A stretch of DNA of 64,000 nucleotides from Epinephelus fuscoguttatus (GCF_011397635.1 NC_064756.1:30804996-30868995); one strand, 5' to 3'; positions 46,336 through 57,579 are shown, numbered from the stretch's first letter. Made by a program: numbers and translations. The notes: a model not told the origin generated them from the sequence alone.

Positions 46336-48290
46336 GAAAGGTCAGTTATGCAACCTATACAGTGCAATGGCATAATCGATGGTATCAAAGGCAGCAGTTC
46401 AATCAAGGAGAATAAGGATGTCGTTGGTCACCTTTAGTAATGCAGTCTTAGTACTATGCTTATAGCAAAAGCCAGTTTGGAATTTATCTAAGATTAGTTG
46501 ACCCCCACCACCTTTAGGAGTTAGTCTGTCACATTTCTTTAAAGGATTGTGGATAAAAAGGTAGTTTGGAGTTTGGTATAGACCAAACTTAGGGAGAGAT
46601 CCTCTAAGTGGGGGGCATCGAGAGAGGGCTTTTTGAGAAAGGTTTGAATGCTGGCAGTTTTGAAATAGTCAGGCAAGATGTGAGAGTGAAGTTAATAATA
46701 GAGAGCAGGCTGGGACTAAGACAGGAAGAACGGATTTTAGAAATTTTGTGGGAACTGATTCTCAGTGACTGGAGGAGGGATGCATATGAGGTACAGTGTT
46801 TAAAATGGTCTGTAGGGAGATAAGAGCAAATTCAGACAATTAACTGGGACTGGAGCGGAGGGTAAAACTGGCAGCTGAAAGTTTGACCTCCGACTATTGA
46901 ACTTGCCAACAAATAAAGATAAGACTTTACACATACTTTGGCAAACACGAATACAAATCCTTAAGCCACTTAACTTGGCCATTAATATTAGTTAGAGAAG
47001 AAGGGGAATTGGCCAGGCCAGACAAGGAGCTGTAAAATGTGGGTGCAGACTGCTCATTAAAGATGTGAGAGTGGGTGATATATTTTTGGGTTATTCTAGA
47101 ATGCACTAAAGGTATTCTTCTTATTCTGCGAATTAAGAGACACGCTAAGTGAAAAAACTAAGTCAAGAGTGTGTCTGTGGTTATGACTTGGGCCAGAGAT
47201 GTGCTGTACAAGGTTAAATTTAAAAGCTATTTCAAAATGGTGAAAAGAACTAAACCTTCTAGAGACCAAGTAATGTGATTCTTGAAGATAGTTACAAAGC
47301 CTCCACCACAGCCTGTTAGCATTCAGGACATTATAATTGGGTGGGCAGATCTCTACTAGGAGGGATCATTCTTCAGGTTTAAACCAAGTCCCAGTAAGAA
47401 AAAGAAAATCAAGGTTTAATTTTTAGTTACATTGCCAATAATAAAACATTCATCAGATATGGACTGAGAGTAAAAAAGAGCAAAGACAACTGGAATAAGG
47501 GGCTTAGCTGAGCTAGAATTACTACGGCAGACTGTAATCAACTTTTCTGACCTAGCAGTCAAAGACATGTAACACTTAGGAAAAATTTAAAATTTAGTCT
47601 AGGTATGATCCTTACAGGAATATTGTATGAGTCCAGGGATGCACTATTTGGTAGACACACAGGTCCGGAGGTGGAGTTCTTACAGGAGTGCAAAGCCAGT
47701 GCATTGAATCCCCAGAGAGGGATGAAGGCCATCTGGTTTATTTAAAAAGGCAGCAAAACTGTCAACAGAGGAGATATCTCTTGTTTCTGCAGTATTCCTT
47801 GATCCAGGTGTGGAGTTAGTGTAGGTGACTGAACTTTACGTCACCACAACAAGGTGGACGAATAGGGCCAGAAATAGTTACCTGCTTCTTGGTGTCCAAC
47901 AGACTGTCCATCAGGTGCACCAAATCCTTTTTGGGGATCCGCGACAGCTGGTTGTTGATGTTCTTCATGCCAGTGTGAATGACCACTGCAGAGGCAGAGT
48001 TGTGTTTTTCAATCAGCTGCAAAGCGGTGGATGTAATTGTCCTTGTCAAACCACAAAGGTGTCGATGACAAGCACCAAGGGTGGGCGCTGCGCCTGGGTT
48101 TGTATGCCCTACCACCTAGGTGGCTTGACTGGGATGGCGGCAGGTGAGGCTTGTGCCATGGAGAGGACAGAGGGAAGACTGCCTGGGCGAGCGGTGGCTC
48201 CGGGGATCTATCAGGTGATGTCCACAAATGTCGCGTCTTGTCTAACCAACAGTCAGAAAGTCAAAGGAAATTCAGATCACCATGATACAA
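46336..48290 (-). mobile_element. L2-type LINE, C-D interval: ORF1 esterase, endonuclease and RT start
   Basis: This is the longest LINE piece in the window. In minus-strand order: an ORF1 SGNH-esterase-like segment at about 48130-47816 (NSASAVVIHTGMKNINNQL and SLLDTKKQVTISGPI), an endonuclease-like segment at about 47400-46600 (ETWFKPEE and PPNYNVLN words, degenerate) and the start of the reverse transcriptase at about 46450-46347 (AAFDTIDYAIALYRLHN). It holds many stops and frameshifts. At 46382-46390 it has the uninterrupted target of the foldback element found in the other two intervals. Confidence 0.72.
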
Positions 48291-48659
48291 AACACACAAA
48301 AGTAAAACTTCAGCGAGCTACTAGCACAGACATAGATGTGATCCACACAAGTACTGAAAAACAAGTACAGGAACTAAACTAAACACACAAAGTAAGGAAA
48401 TTTGTGTTTAAATCTGATGCAGTTGGAAAACCTGTTTATTTCCCTTTTAAATGGTGCCACATTTGTAAGGAATATGCATTTGTGGGATGAGCAGCAGAGC
48501 TGAGTATGTGGGTTGCGCCCATGAAAATTGCCATATTTTGTCTGCCAATGCCAAACAGCTTTTTTTTTTCTTTTTTTTTTTTTTGCTGTTGACTCTTGTT
48601 TGGTGTTGCTTGGTGGGTTGGATGACTGAAATCTGAAGAAACAAGACATGTATGGCAAT
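48291..48659. other. Non-coding spacer with T-rich run
   Basis: A T-rich run at about 48560-48583 lies in otherwise unremarkable sequence. No gene is seen. Confidence 0.4.
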
Positions 48660-48835
48660 TTAACAATTTATTTATTTAACAAACAGGAGCCTGTTCAATG
48701 GGGTTGAGGTCAGGACTGCTGGCAGGCCATTCCAGCCCTCCACTCCCAAATTCTGGAGGTAGTCTCTGATAAACCCTGCTCTGTGGGGGAGAAAATTGTC
48801 ATCTTGGAGGACAGAGTTCAGTCCCAGACTATGGA
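48660..48835 (-). mobile_element. Tc1-like transposase fragment
   Basis: On the minus strand the sequence gives the block LQDDNFLPHRAGFIRDYLQN, followed in a shifted frame by LEWPAS-SPDLNPIEQ. Together these are the second part of the DDE catalytic region of Tc1-type transposases. Only this part is present. It is a short, broken fragment ahead of unit D. Confidence 0.65.
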
Positions 48836-48934
48836 GATATGGGATTGCCACTGGTTGCAGAATTTAATTTTGATATCTCTCTGCATTGAGATTGCCTCCA
48901 ATAATGACAAGCCTCATTTTTCCAGTGAGGGAGA

Positions 48935-49250
48935 TACCACTGGGGATGAAATATCTGGACATAAGACTGACGACAGACTTTCAGGAGAAGTTCAAATGAA
49001 TATAAATTCAGCGCTCCAAAATATCAAGACTAGATTTGTCATTTTTTAATGTTGAATTTATTTCTGTGGGAGAAAATAAATATAGATTAAATATAAATGA
49101 TTTTTTCACTTTTTATAAATTTGAATTGGACATGTAAAGGCATTCTCTGTGAGTTCAGCCCACTCAGAGTGTCAGCTGGAGTCTTGTTGTCAGTGATAAA
49201 GGCAGCATAAATGAATTTAAATCCCCACAATCCTCTGTTTCCCAAGACTG
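48935..49250. repeat. Unit-shared spacer segment (copy 3, diverged)
   Basis: This resembles 32346-32725 and 41066-41445 from CCACTGGGGATGAAATATCT onward, with more differences and some indels. Confidence 0.55.
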
Positions 49251-49540
49251 CAAAATCACAAAATTACAACACTGAAACCTTTCTGTCTCTGTTACTCTCT
49301 CGCCGACACTTTTTTAAAAATGTAACAGTACATAATGCCTAATGATTTACTTTATTCATCAAGTTTTCAAATTCAGCAAGTATAGATTTAATATATATAA
49401 CATTTATGTATATTCTATACATATATAAAACCAGGGGACAGGAGTTTAAAATAGTAACACAATAAATTATATTTCAGAGAACTTTTCATTATGTCATTAG
49501 TATTCTGCAATTTGAAACCACATTGCATGATAAATATGTT

Positions 49541-49683
49541 TCTCTCATGATGTCAGTTTGGTCACACCAGCTGACGTATTGTGCTCTTTAACCTCATGAG
49601 TCATCTTTGTGTTGATGGTAAATGCCAATATAAGGCAGGGTCTTTTCAGTGCTCCTTCCAACTCAGAGCAGTGAGGATGAGAT
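49541..49683 (+). promoter_or_regulatory. Conserved upstream block of receptor D
   Basis: TGACGTA and TGAGTCA are intact. The CAATAAAAGG box reads CAATATAAGG here, closer to a TATA box. Confidence 0.5.
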
Positions 49684-49866
49684 AACATACTGCAACAGGT
49701 ATGAAACCAGAAGTACATTTGAATCAATGCATAAAACTTTATTTAAATTTTGCTTGTTAACAAAAACATTTCTTTCAGGTGAGGATCCTTCATCAGTTTG
49801 CGTGAGTTTGAGTATTGAGAAACATATTTCTTTCAATGGATGAGGCAACAACCTAAAGAAGACGGT

Positions 49867-50814
49867 ATGATTATGTATTCAAATGCATCTGCTGGGGAAT
49901 TTCTAACACTGGCACCATTGGGTTTATCTGCTACAGATATTTATCCAGCGTTTGTATTTGGTGCACTTACTTATTTTATTATTGTATTTTGCAACATGTT
50001 GGTTTTAACAACTATTGCTGTGAGTAAAAAGCTACACAAGCCCATGTTTATCCTGCTGTTCAACTTGCCCATTAGTGACATGTTGGGTGCTACAGCATTT
50101 TTTCCTCAGCTTCTTCTCAGCATTGCAACACAGAACAGGCTGATTTCATATCCTGCATGTATTATTCAAGGTTTTCTGATTCACTTTTATGGTACAGGAA
50201 ACCTGCTGATCTTGACTGCCATGGCATATGACAGGTACATTGCTATATGTTGTCCTTTAAGGTATAATACCATCATGAGTCCACATAATTTAATCAGAAT
50301 TATTTTTGCAATATGGACTATAAATGTCATAATTATTGTTACATTGTTTGTTTTGGTTGTGCGGTTTAAAGTTTGCAGGACAAATATAGTGGATTTGTAT
50401 TGCAACAATCCATCATTATTGAAACTGGTCTGTGAGGACACCAGATTGAACAACTACTATGGAATAGTTTTTATAATTGTGCTTCAGGGTGGATCACTGT
50501 TGATATTAATATACACATATGCACAGATCTTGCGTACATGTGTCATGACTAATCATACAGATGCCCGGAGAAAAGCCATTCAGACATGTGGTACACATTT
50601 AGTTGTTTTCTTAATATTACAAATCAATACTACCTTTACACTCATTGCTCATCGTATTGAGGGTGCATCCCCTTTCATCAGAAGGGCTCTTGGTGTGTCA
50701 ATTTTAATATTTCCCCCTTTGTTGGACCCAATTATATATGGACTGAAAACAGCAGAACTGAAGCAGAGCATGTTACTGTACCTAAAGAGAAATCTTTGTC
50801 CAATTAAACTGTAA
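49867..50814 (+). CDS. Odorant receptor, tandem copy D
   Basis: This is an intact 315-residue receptor from the inner ATG; the outer ATG at 49840 is also present. TM4 reads WTINVIIIVTLF like copy B. TM5 is unique (GIVFIIVLQGGSLLIL). The C-terminus LKRNLCPIKL differs from the LKRKACSTKL of the other three. RIEGASPF matches copy A, while RIESASPF marks copies B and C. The AG just before the outer ATG in the others is GG here, so a splice acceptor at that point cannot be general. The TTTCTTTCAG site upstream is kept. The 3' tail is diverged, with AATAAA at about 51206-51211. Confidence 0.93.
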   Translation: MIMYSNASAGEFLTLAPLGLSATDIYPAFVFGALTYFIIVFCNMLVLTTIAVSKKLHKPMFILLFNLPISDMLGATAFFPQLLLSIATQNRLISYPACIIQGFLIHFYGTGNLLILTAMAYDRYIAICCPLRYNTIMSPHNLIRIIFAIWTINVIIIVTLFVLVVRFKVCRTNIVDLYCNNPSLLKLVCEDTRLNNYYGIVFIIVLQGGSLLILIYTYAQILRTCVMTNHTDARRKAIQTCGTHLVVFLILQINTTFTLIAHRIEGASPFIRRALGVSILIFPPLLDPIIYGLKTAELKQSMLLYLKRNLCPIKL

Positions 50815-52261
50815 CCCATTTTTGATTTTAATTTGATTACATAATTCTAGAAATCATGCTCAGAGTACACCTGCATTTTATATTATGCATATTATGTTTA
50901 TCTCCACTAACATGTCATGTATTGTTGCAATGTGGAGAAGTTACTCATCTTTGTTTGCTGATTATTTGTCTAATGAATATGTTGTACTTTTCTCTATATA
51001 GGTATAGGTATGTGTTTGTCAGCATTAGTACAGATCACAGATCAACAGCTTACATTGCCACTGTAGGTAGTTTTAATAAAAGGTAAGAAAAATTACCACA
51101 GGTGTGCACAATAGACTGAATCACAGATTCTTTCAAAACCGCCAGAAGATATGATGAAATATTTTTACAGTGTATGTGCAGCTGTTGTGATTTCCTCTAC
51201 ACTGCAATAAAAGTACATCTGTTGACCAATTTCTTTGTGTTCAACATGACTCCAAATCATATAATGCGTTTTAATAGATGCACTTTCTTTTTAGATTCCA
51301 TAATTGTTAACACTGACATAAAAATAAAACACAACTGAATGTAAAGAAACAGACACTGCATAACTACATTAGTTCCTCTTGATCAAAATACTCTTCTGAT
51401 TCCTATGATTTTTTTGTCTGTGCAGTTAATATCCTCATGGTCTCCCATCATAGAATTAAGTAATTCATTTGAAAAGCAGAAATGAAATAAAAATCAGCAT
51501 CAGTGTTTCTTAGATTGATTTGGTCTGTTTTTCCTCAGCAAGGAGTAAATGAAAGAGTCATTTCTTATCTAATATGAAATTGTAAATGCACTGTAATAAT
51601 CTGCATGGTTTCACAGAATTTACTTTTTACAGATGTGCATACTGAGACAGGAAAAACAATTTTAGAGAGGTTATAGGAAGATAAAATGGCACTGACTGGT
51701 GTGGTGTAGCGTAGAGATCAGAACAATGCTGAATACAACTCTTCTTCAAAGATGGAAAAAACCCTTTAAGTCCTATTTCTTACACAAGCTTTATGTACCA
51801 AAAAAAACCCTAATCTGACCCTAATTACATAATTGGGGGTAGGAAGTCATCAGCATTCATCACTCTACGACTCTGATGCCACAACTGGGGGTGAGGAAGG
51901 CAAAAAATTTATTTGAAGTTATTGTGCAAAACTCTGTAGTGAGATTAGGTTCAGCGACACATACCAAGATTATCATTTTTTTTATTATTATCGTCATCAC
52001 TTTTATTTAATATTGACTGGCATTAGTCGCTGCAACGCTGATAATCTCTGTTTCAAAAATCATAGCCTCATTCATTTCATTGAGACCATTACTCTGACAC
52101 AGCAGGAAACAATGGTAGCTCTGATAATTAATGATACTGCATTGTTGTACAAGGTAATGTTGTCCAAGACTAGAAATCACACAGAGAGTTAATACCTCCA
52201 CCAGTGTTGCACAGACTTCTGAATACATTATTTTAGTCATCAAATATGTTTAGATTCTCAC
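50815..52261. other. Diverged 3' tail of unit D, then non-coding spacer
   Basis: Similarity to the tails of units A-C persists in patches to about 51270 (ACTGCAATAAAAGTA, TTTGTGTTCAAC). After that I see no gene or named repeat. Confidence 0.45.
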
Positions 52262-53025
52262 TGACCATGTTTACATGCACACTCATTTTCCACTGTTAAT
52301 CCAAATATGACAATATTCTTTATATCAAAGGGGTCATGTAAAGAGCATATTCTGATTTGATATTCCAAATAGGCCTTTTTCCGAAAGAAGAATTTTCAAA
52401 TTAAGACATGAGGGATATGCCAATATTATTTGGGTTTTAGGAGTATTCTTTGGACTTGTATACAATACATCAGAAAATGCATCTATTTTGGGCAGCTTCT
52501 TGCCTGTTTACAATCAGCACTGTGTGTTACCGTGGGTACGTTGTACACAAACCAACTAAGCAACAGTTTGCAAGCAGGGGTGTAGAGATGCATACCCAAA
52601 AGAAAAACCCACATTTCTGCTTGGAGGAAGAAACACGCTTGCTTTTAAGCATTATAAAAGATTCTGATATCAAGAGATTTTTGGATATGCACAAATATCG
52701 CAAAGCCAAACTTTTCAAGAAGGTGGCTGAAGGGATGAAAGAGGGAGGCTGTGTTTGCAAAGTTAAACAAGTTTGCCACCAATGGAAAACTATGAAAAAA
52801 TACAACTTCAATAAAAAGAAGGAAAATGGCACAAGCAGCACCGGTCGCATTTCTATATTTTGATCTTATAATGACATGCTAAAGCACACTAAACAGAGTA
52901 TGCATGTAAATGGGACAGTTAGTGGAATATTCATTTTCATTAGCCATGTAAACAGCTTTGTAGGAACATTGTCTTTTTTGGAATAAGGGCAAAAATTTTA
53001 TATTTTGTGCATGTAAACATAGTCA
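52262..53025 (+). mobile_element. DNA transposon carrying a Myb/SANT-like gene
   Basis: The ends TGACCATGTTTACATGCAC and GTGCATGTAAACATAGTCA form an inverted pair. A frame open to TGA at 52861-52863 encodes a Myb/SANT-like domain: LEEETRLLLSIIKDSDIKRF, then KAKLFKKVAEGMKEGG and VKQVCHQWKTMKKYNF. This is the kind of protein that accompanies Harbinger-type transposases. The usual first tryptophan is replaced (HFCLEEE). No transposase is present. The frame is open from 52450, but the N-terminal part looks non-coding. The target duplication is not clear. Confidence 0.65.
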
Positions 53026-54124
53026 TTCTGCCACAGACAGTTGAACACAGTGTAATTTAGAAGAAAAAAAGAGCTCTTATTACCCATGCAAAAACACACA
53101 ATGGAAACATTTCCAGGGACGCATATGACTGAAAAGGGACAGTAATTTTAGTATTATGAGCTGTCACTTCTTACAATGCAGAAATAGAGAGCAGTTTAGA
53201 AATGTCCCCTTATATTCTTGAAATCTTGCCTTTAGCAGTACTCCTTGTCCTGGCTTCTTTGTCCTGCTGTCTGGCCACCTATAAGGGCCTCACTGGGTGG
53301 AAACCAAGGTCAGCGCTGTTGTCTACCATAACTGTATAGGTAATGTCTCCACCATCCTGGGCCAGCAGATGGAAGATAAAAATTTCTACAACTCCAAAGT
53401 AACCAAATAACATATATTCTGCAATCCACTTAATTATTTTTAACAGTATAAAATCATTTTTTTTTTTAAAATCTGTGTCTATTCAATCATTTTCATTTGT
53501 TTATGTAAATGTAGGTGGTGATGGGATAATGAATACATGTATTATTCCTACAAAGCCCCTTGTGAGCCAATGGCACTTAGGTCACTGCCATAACAATCAA
53601 CTTTATGATGAACCAGAAGACTCCGGGGAGCTTCTGGTGTTCAGCATAAATCACTCATATAAAGCGGCTAATCTGTCTGAACATCTTACTAGGTAGTCAT
53701 TGTCAGTATCGTCAGTATAAGGTAGTGATGATCCAGCACATGTTTCCTATGTATTTAGCTTGGAAGTGAATGACCGTTCTGTTTTCTGTTTATTGTTTTC
53801 TTGGGATTTTCAGTGCAAGCTGTAAATCCAAAAGTCTGTAATTTGATATATATGCACAGTATATGATATATGATGTGACATGTTTAACTGAAATGTATGT
53901 GGACTCAAAGTGGCGTGGACATATTCAGGCATTACTTTGGTAAGTTCTGTCCTTGGCAGTGAGAATTTATACTTTACTAACTGTAACTCAGATATGACAC
54001 TTTTTACAACATTGACTTGTATGCATTTCCTGTCTTATTAAGTCCCCTGTGCTTTTTGTGAAATAATGCTGTGCTTGAAATAGTTATAATACTTAAATTA
54101 AATTATTAATGATACAGTATAAAA
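53026..54124. other. Non-coding spacer upstream of OR7
   Basis: No gene is seen; there is a T-run at about 53457-53467. The stretch just before OR7 is AT-rich and lacks the conserved block of the tandem array. Confidence 0.4.
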
Positions 54125-55060
54125 ATGAATGACCTGTACAACACATCATCTGTGTTAGTGCTAAATCGCTTTAATCTCTCCTTTGAAAATGCCCTTCCTG
54201 CATTTCTTTTTGCAACTCTGAGCTACATGATCATACTTTTCTGCAACCTTATTCTAATCCTCACCATTGTACTGAACAAATCTCTGCATCAGCCGATGTA
54301 TCTAATTCTGCTGAACCTTCCTATCAATGACCTTATTGGCTCCACAGCATTTTTCCTACAAGTCATTAAAGACATACTAACAAACAGCAGGACAATGCAA
54401 TACTTTGCTTGTGTTGCCCAAGCTTTCTTCATCCACATTTATGCATCAGGTACAGTGTTTATTCTGACTGCTATGGCATATGATAGATACATTGCCATAT
54501 GTTGCCCGCTGAAATACAACACAGTTATGACTTATGCTCATGTTATGAGAATCATCACAGCTGTATGGGTGAGTAGTTTAGTCACAATAGGTGTGCTTTT
54601 TTTCCTGCTGTTGCGTTTACCCCGCTGTCTGTCTGAGCTGACACACCCCTACTGTGATAATCCATCGTTGCTGACTCTGGTCTGTGCCGACACAACCATC
54701 AATAACATTTATGGGCTTTTCTTGGTCGCTCTTTCACAAGTGATAGCTAATGGGATGATTTTGTACACATATCTCCAGATCCTTGTCGCTTGCTTCAGAT
54801 CCAAACGATCAGACACAAAAGCCAAAGCTCTGCAGACGTGTGCTACACATCTGACTGTTTTTCTCCTGTTGGAGTGTTTGGGTCTTTTTACCATCATCTC
54901 ATACAGAATAAAGAATGTTTCATCACATTTAAGGAGGTTCATGGGGGTGTCGACTTTAATTTTCCCCCCAGCATTGAATCCAATCATCTATGGACTGAAA
55001 ACAAAAGAAATTCGAGAAAAAGCACTGTATTTTTTTAGGAATAAAATCTTTCCATCGTAA
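54125..55060 (+). CDS. Odorant receptor (teleost), OR7
   Basis: This is an intact 311-residue receptor in one coding exon. The N-terminus has an NTS sequon at residue 6 and NLS at 17. Hallmarks are LHQPMY, MAYDRYIAIC (DRY 120-122), CDNPSLLTLVC, KALQTCATHL and NPIIYGLKT in TM7 (N at 285). It is related to tandem copies A-D (shared AICCPL, FPP before TM7 and GLKT after it) but keeps the normal NPxxY asparagine, so it is a useful outgroup for the array. The start ATG follows a TATAAAA stretch immediately upstream. No break is seen. Confidence 0.94.
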   Translation: MNDLYNTSSVLVLNRFNLSFENALPAFLFATLSYMIILFCNLILILTIVLNKSLHQPMYLILLNLPINDLIGSTAFFLQVIKDILTNSRTMQYFACVAQAFFIHIYASGTVFILTAMAYDRYIAICCPLKYNTVMTYAHVMRIITAVWVSSLVTIGVLFFLLLRLPRCLSELTHPYCDNPSLLTLVCADTTINNIYGLFLVALSQVIANGMILYTYLQILVACFRSKRSDTKAKALQTCATHLTVFLLLECLGLFTIISYRIKNVSSHLRRFMGVSTLIFPPALNPIIYGLKTKEIREKALYFFRNKIFPS

Positions 55061-57579
55061 AGATGCAGCAAGCTAAAACTTATTTCAATTGTGATATGAT
55101 ATGCCTTGCTATCTTAAAAATATGTTCTTTGCCACAAAACCCCTTTCACTTAAAATCCCCGTTTCTTTGGCTTTATGATCATGGAAAGTTTCTGACAAAT
55201 GTTTTTTTTTAAAATAATGCACATAAAAACCACTGTACAGTTTGTTTTTAACACCAGTTAACTTTTGAACACTTATTGTAAAATGTAAATAATTACTGCC
55301 ACATTGTGGTTATAATTATACTACTATGTATGAAAAGCAATTGTAATTTATTGTGCTTTTTTTCCACCAGCAATTGCTCCTAATAATATTTTTTTTACAA
55401 ATAAGTCCAATGTTTGCCAGTTATGTACTAATTTAAATCTTTTTTAAAGCTCCGTTTTCTACTATTGCTTTGAAAATAAGGTATTTCTCTGATTGACTGA
55501 TCCGAAATAATATGTTAAAGGTAAACCTGTGAATCCAGTGTCTCATCAAGTTTGCTGTCACCATGCTAATATGTTATTACTGTTCTTTGTTTGTGATTTT
55601 CTCCAAAGGTTGTCATGAAATATAGAGTTTGAAATAAACACGTAAATAAGTGCTAATGATTGCTTCTTCAACCTGAATTTTAGGTTACATGACAACTGAT
55701 GTGTGGACAGTGAAACAGAAGACATGAAACCTAATGAATTAAGACTTAACAGACAGAATTCAAATACAGTACACCTTAGATAGAAAAATAATGCTGTTTG
55801 TAAGAACCATAAAGGGGAATAAAGGAGGTAAACTAAAGACTCTGAGTGATTGGATTTTGAAAATGAATGTTCTTATTCCCTTGAACACATTTGTCCGTTA
55901 AGAAGTTACACACAGGCATGAACTGAAAGTTGTTCACTATTATGACATATTTTGTTGGTAAAATGTTATTACACTCGCAAAACATTAAAAACATGCAGCA
56001 AGGTCACAACTTGTGGTTAAATTATTCATTCCAATAAATCAGTGCGACGAAATACAAAATAAGGTAATTAGGTATCAGTGTGAGCCTGTTCAAATTTAAT
56101 TTGTGCTATATGCCTGTGACATTTGTTAATACTTCACACCGCTAAAGTATGTGACAAAAACACAGCATATCACAGCAAAATCTGCTGCACTCTGCACTTT
56201 GTACACATTTTTGAGATGCCCTGTTGAAATACTGTTAAACACAGAGGTAGCATCTTTCATAAATGATTGAGGACAGTTTGCTGACTGAAGAGTTGTGCAA
56301 AGGAATTTTACACAGGTGCATTAGAGATTCATAATCATGCAAACAAATCTATCATCTGTGGATAAATGTTTTCCTTTTGTTAAACACAGTTAATCAAATA
56401 GAGTTTTGGATCTGTCGATGAGATCTCTGTTGACTGTTTTGAAAAAGGGTGTGAAAAAAGTTTTAAACCAATGAGTTTATGAGTTTTAATTTTAGGCCAA
56501 ACACATTTGCAAGAGATCTACTGTGCTGAGACGGTGATGATGAAGATCAAGCAGATTTTAGTTGAGCAATCGAGAAAAACTGTAAAACATTTAGGAATGT
56601 CCTAACCTTCTAATCAAGTGTTGTCAGAGTTGCACTGAACACAATGCAATCATTCCTTCATATGACTGTGTGTATTCACAAAGCAAATACAGCAGAGGGC
56701 GCCACCAGTACACACTAAACTCATCCATACCAACAAGCAAACAGAAGGCACTTGGATTTGCTTTTCCATTGGTTCAACATGACATGGATCTGTTGCATTT
56801 TGTGTAATATGCTGCCCTCTTGTGTCTTTTGAACTCAGTAGACAGGGAAGGCCAGTCCTGAAAAAATAATCTACCAGGGAGCCAGTTATCTCTTCAAAGA
56901 CACTACAGTTGGAGTGAACCGAAACCAGCAATGAAAACTAAGCACTGAAAAAAAAAAATCATGCTTTAATAACCTTAAAGAAAGCAACAAACTAAGGTGA
57001 TTCTAAAATAAATGGCTCTGAATATAAGTGAAACCACATAAACTTAATTAATACTGTTTACATTATAGTACATTGATTCTTCTGTGTAACACTGAAGAAT
57101 ACTTAGGGCTTCTTCTCTCAAGCATCATTAAAAGAACCATTATACTTATTTTTGTGGGCCGACAACTTAATTTGCAATTTTGTGATTTTTGAGTCAGTAC
57201 CCATTTTACTTTACTTTAAGACATTTGAGTTGAGCACACCAGTTCTGGTTTGTTTTTTTTTTGGTTTTTTTTTGAGTACATTGATCCCTATCATAATGAG
57301 GAGGAGACAGAATCCGTTTAGACCAGCTACTGATTACATCATCCAAAATACTTATCTAAAGAACCCTGATCACTTAATAACTAGTAGGTACATAATAACA
57401 TAGTCTAACAGGTGTTTATCTATGTTAGCTTATCCTTGTTTAGTGATGTGGTCCTTGTTTTAGCTATGCATACATCTGTGTTTCTTCTGTACCTTGTGTC
57501 TTGGCACTGTGTGTGAGTACATCAAGAACAACTGGAAACCAGAGTCCTTCTATATTTAGACATAATTAGCCATGAAATG
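55061..57579. other. Non-coding, AT-rich spacer
   Basis: I see no gene or named repeat. Several T and A runs are present (55203-55212, 57246-57272). Frames such as 56650-56931 lack motifs. Confidence 0.4.

Larger units (their letters stand above)
28143..51270 (+). repeat. Tandem array of four odorant-receptor units (A-D)
   Basis: Four units share the same order: a leader (AACCT(C/T)TCTGTCTCTG, then a run of T or A), a conserved upstream block, a receptor, a 3' tail with AATAAA and an A/T-rich stretch ending in AGCTTTATTT. Units A, B and C then run into minus-strand L2-type LINE sequence in the same register. Unit D keeps only a more diverged 3' tail to about 51270. Receptors start at 28792 (A), 34510 (B), 42009 (C) and 49867 (D). 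Spacings of about 5.7, 7.5 and 7.9 kb differ mainly because each interval gained its own insertions and lost different parts of the LINE. Confidence 0.9.
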
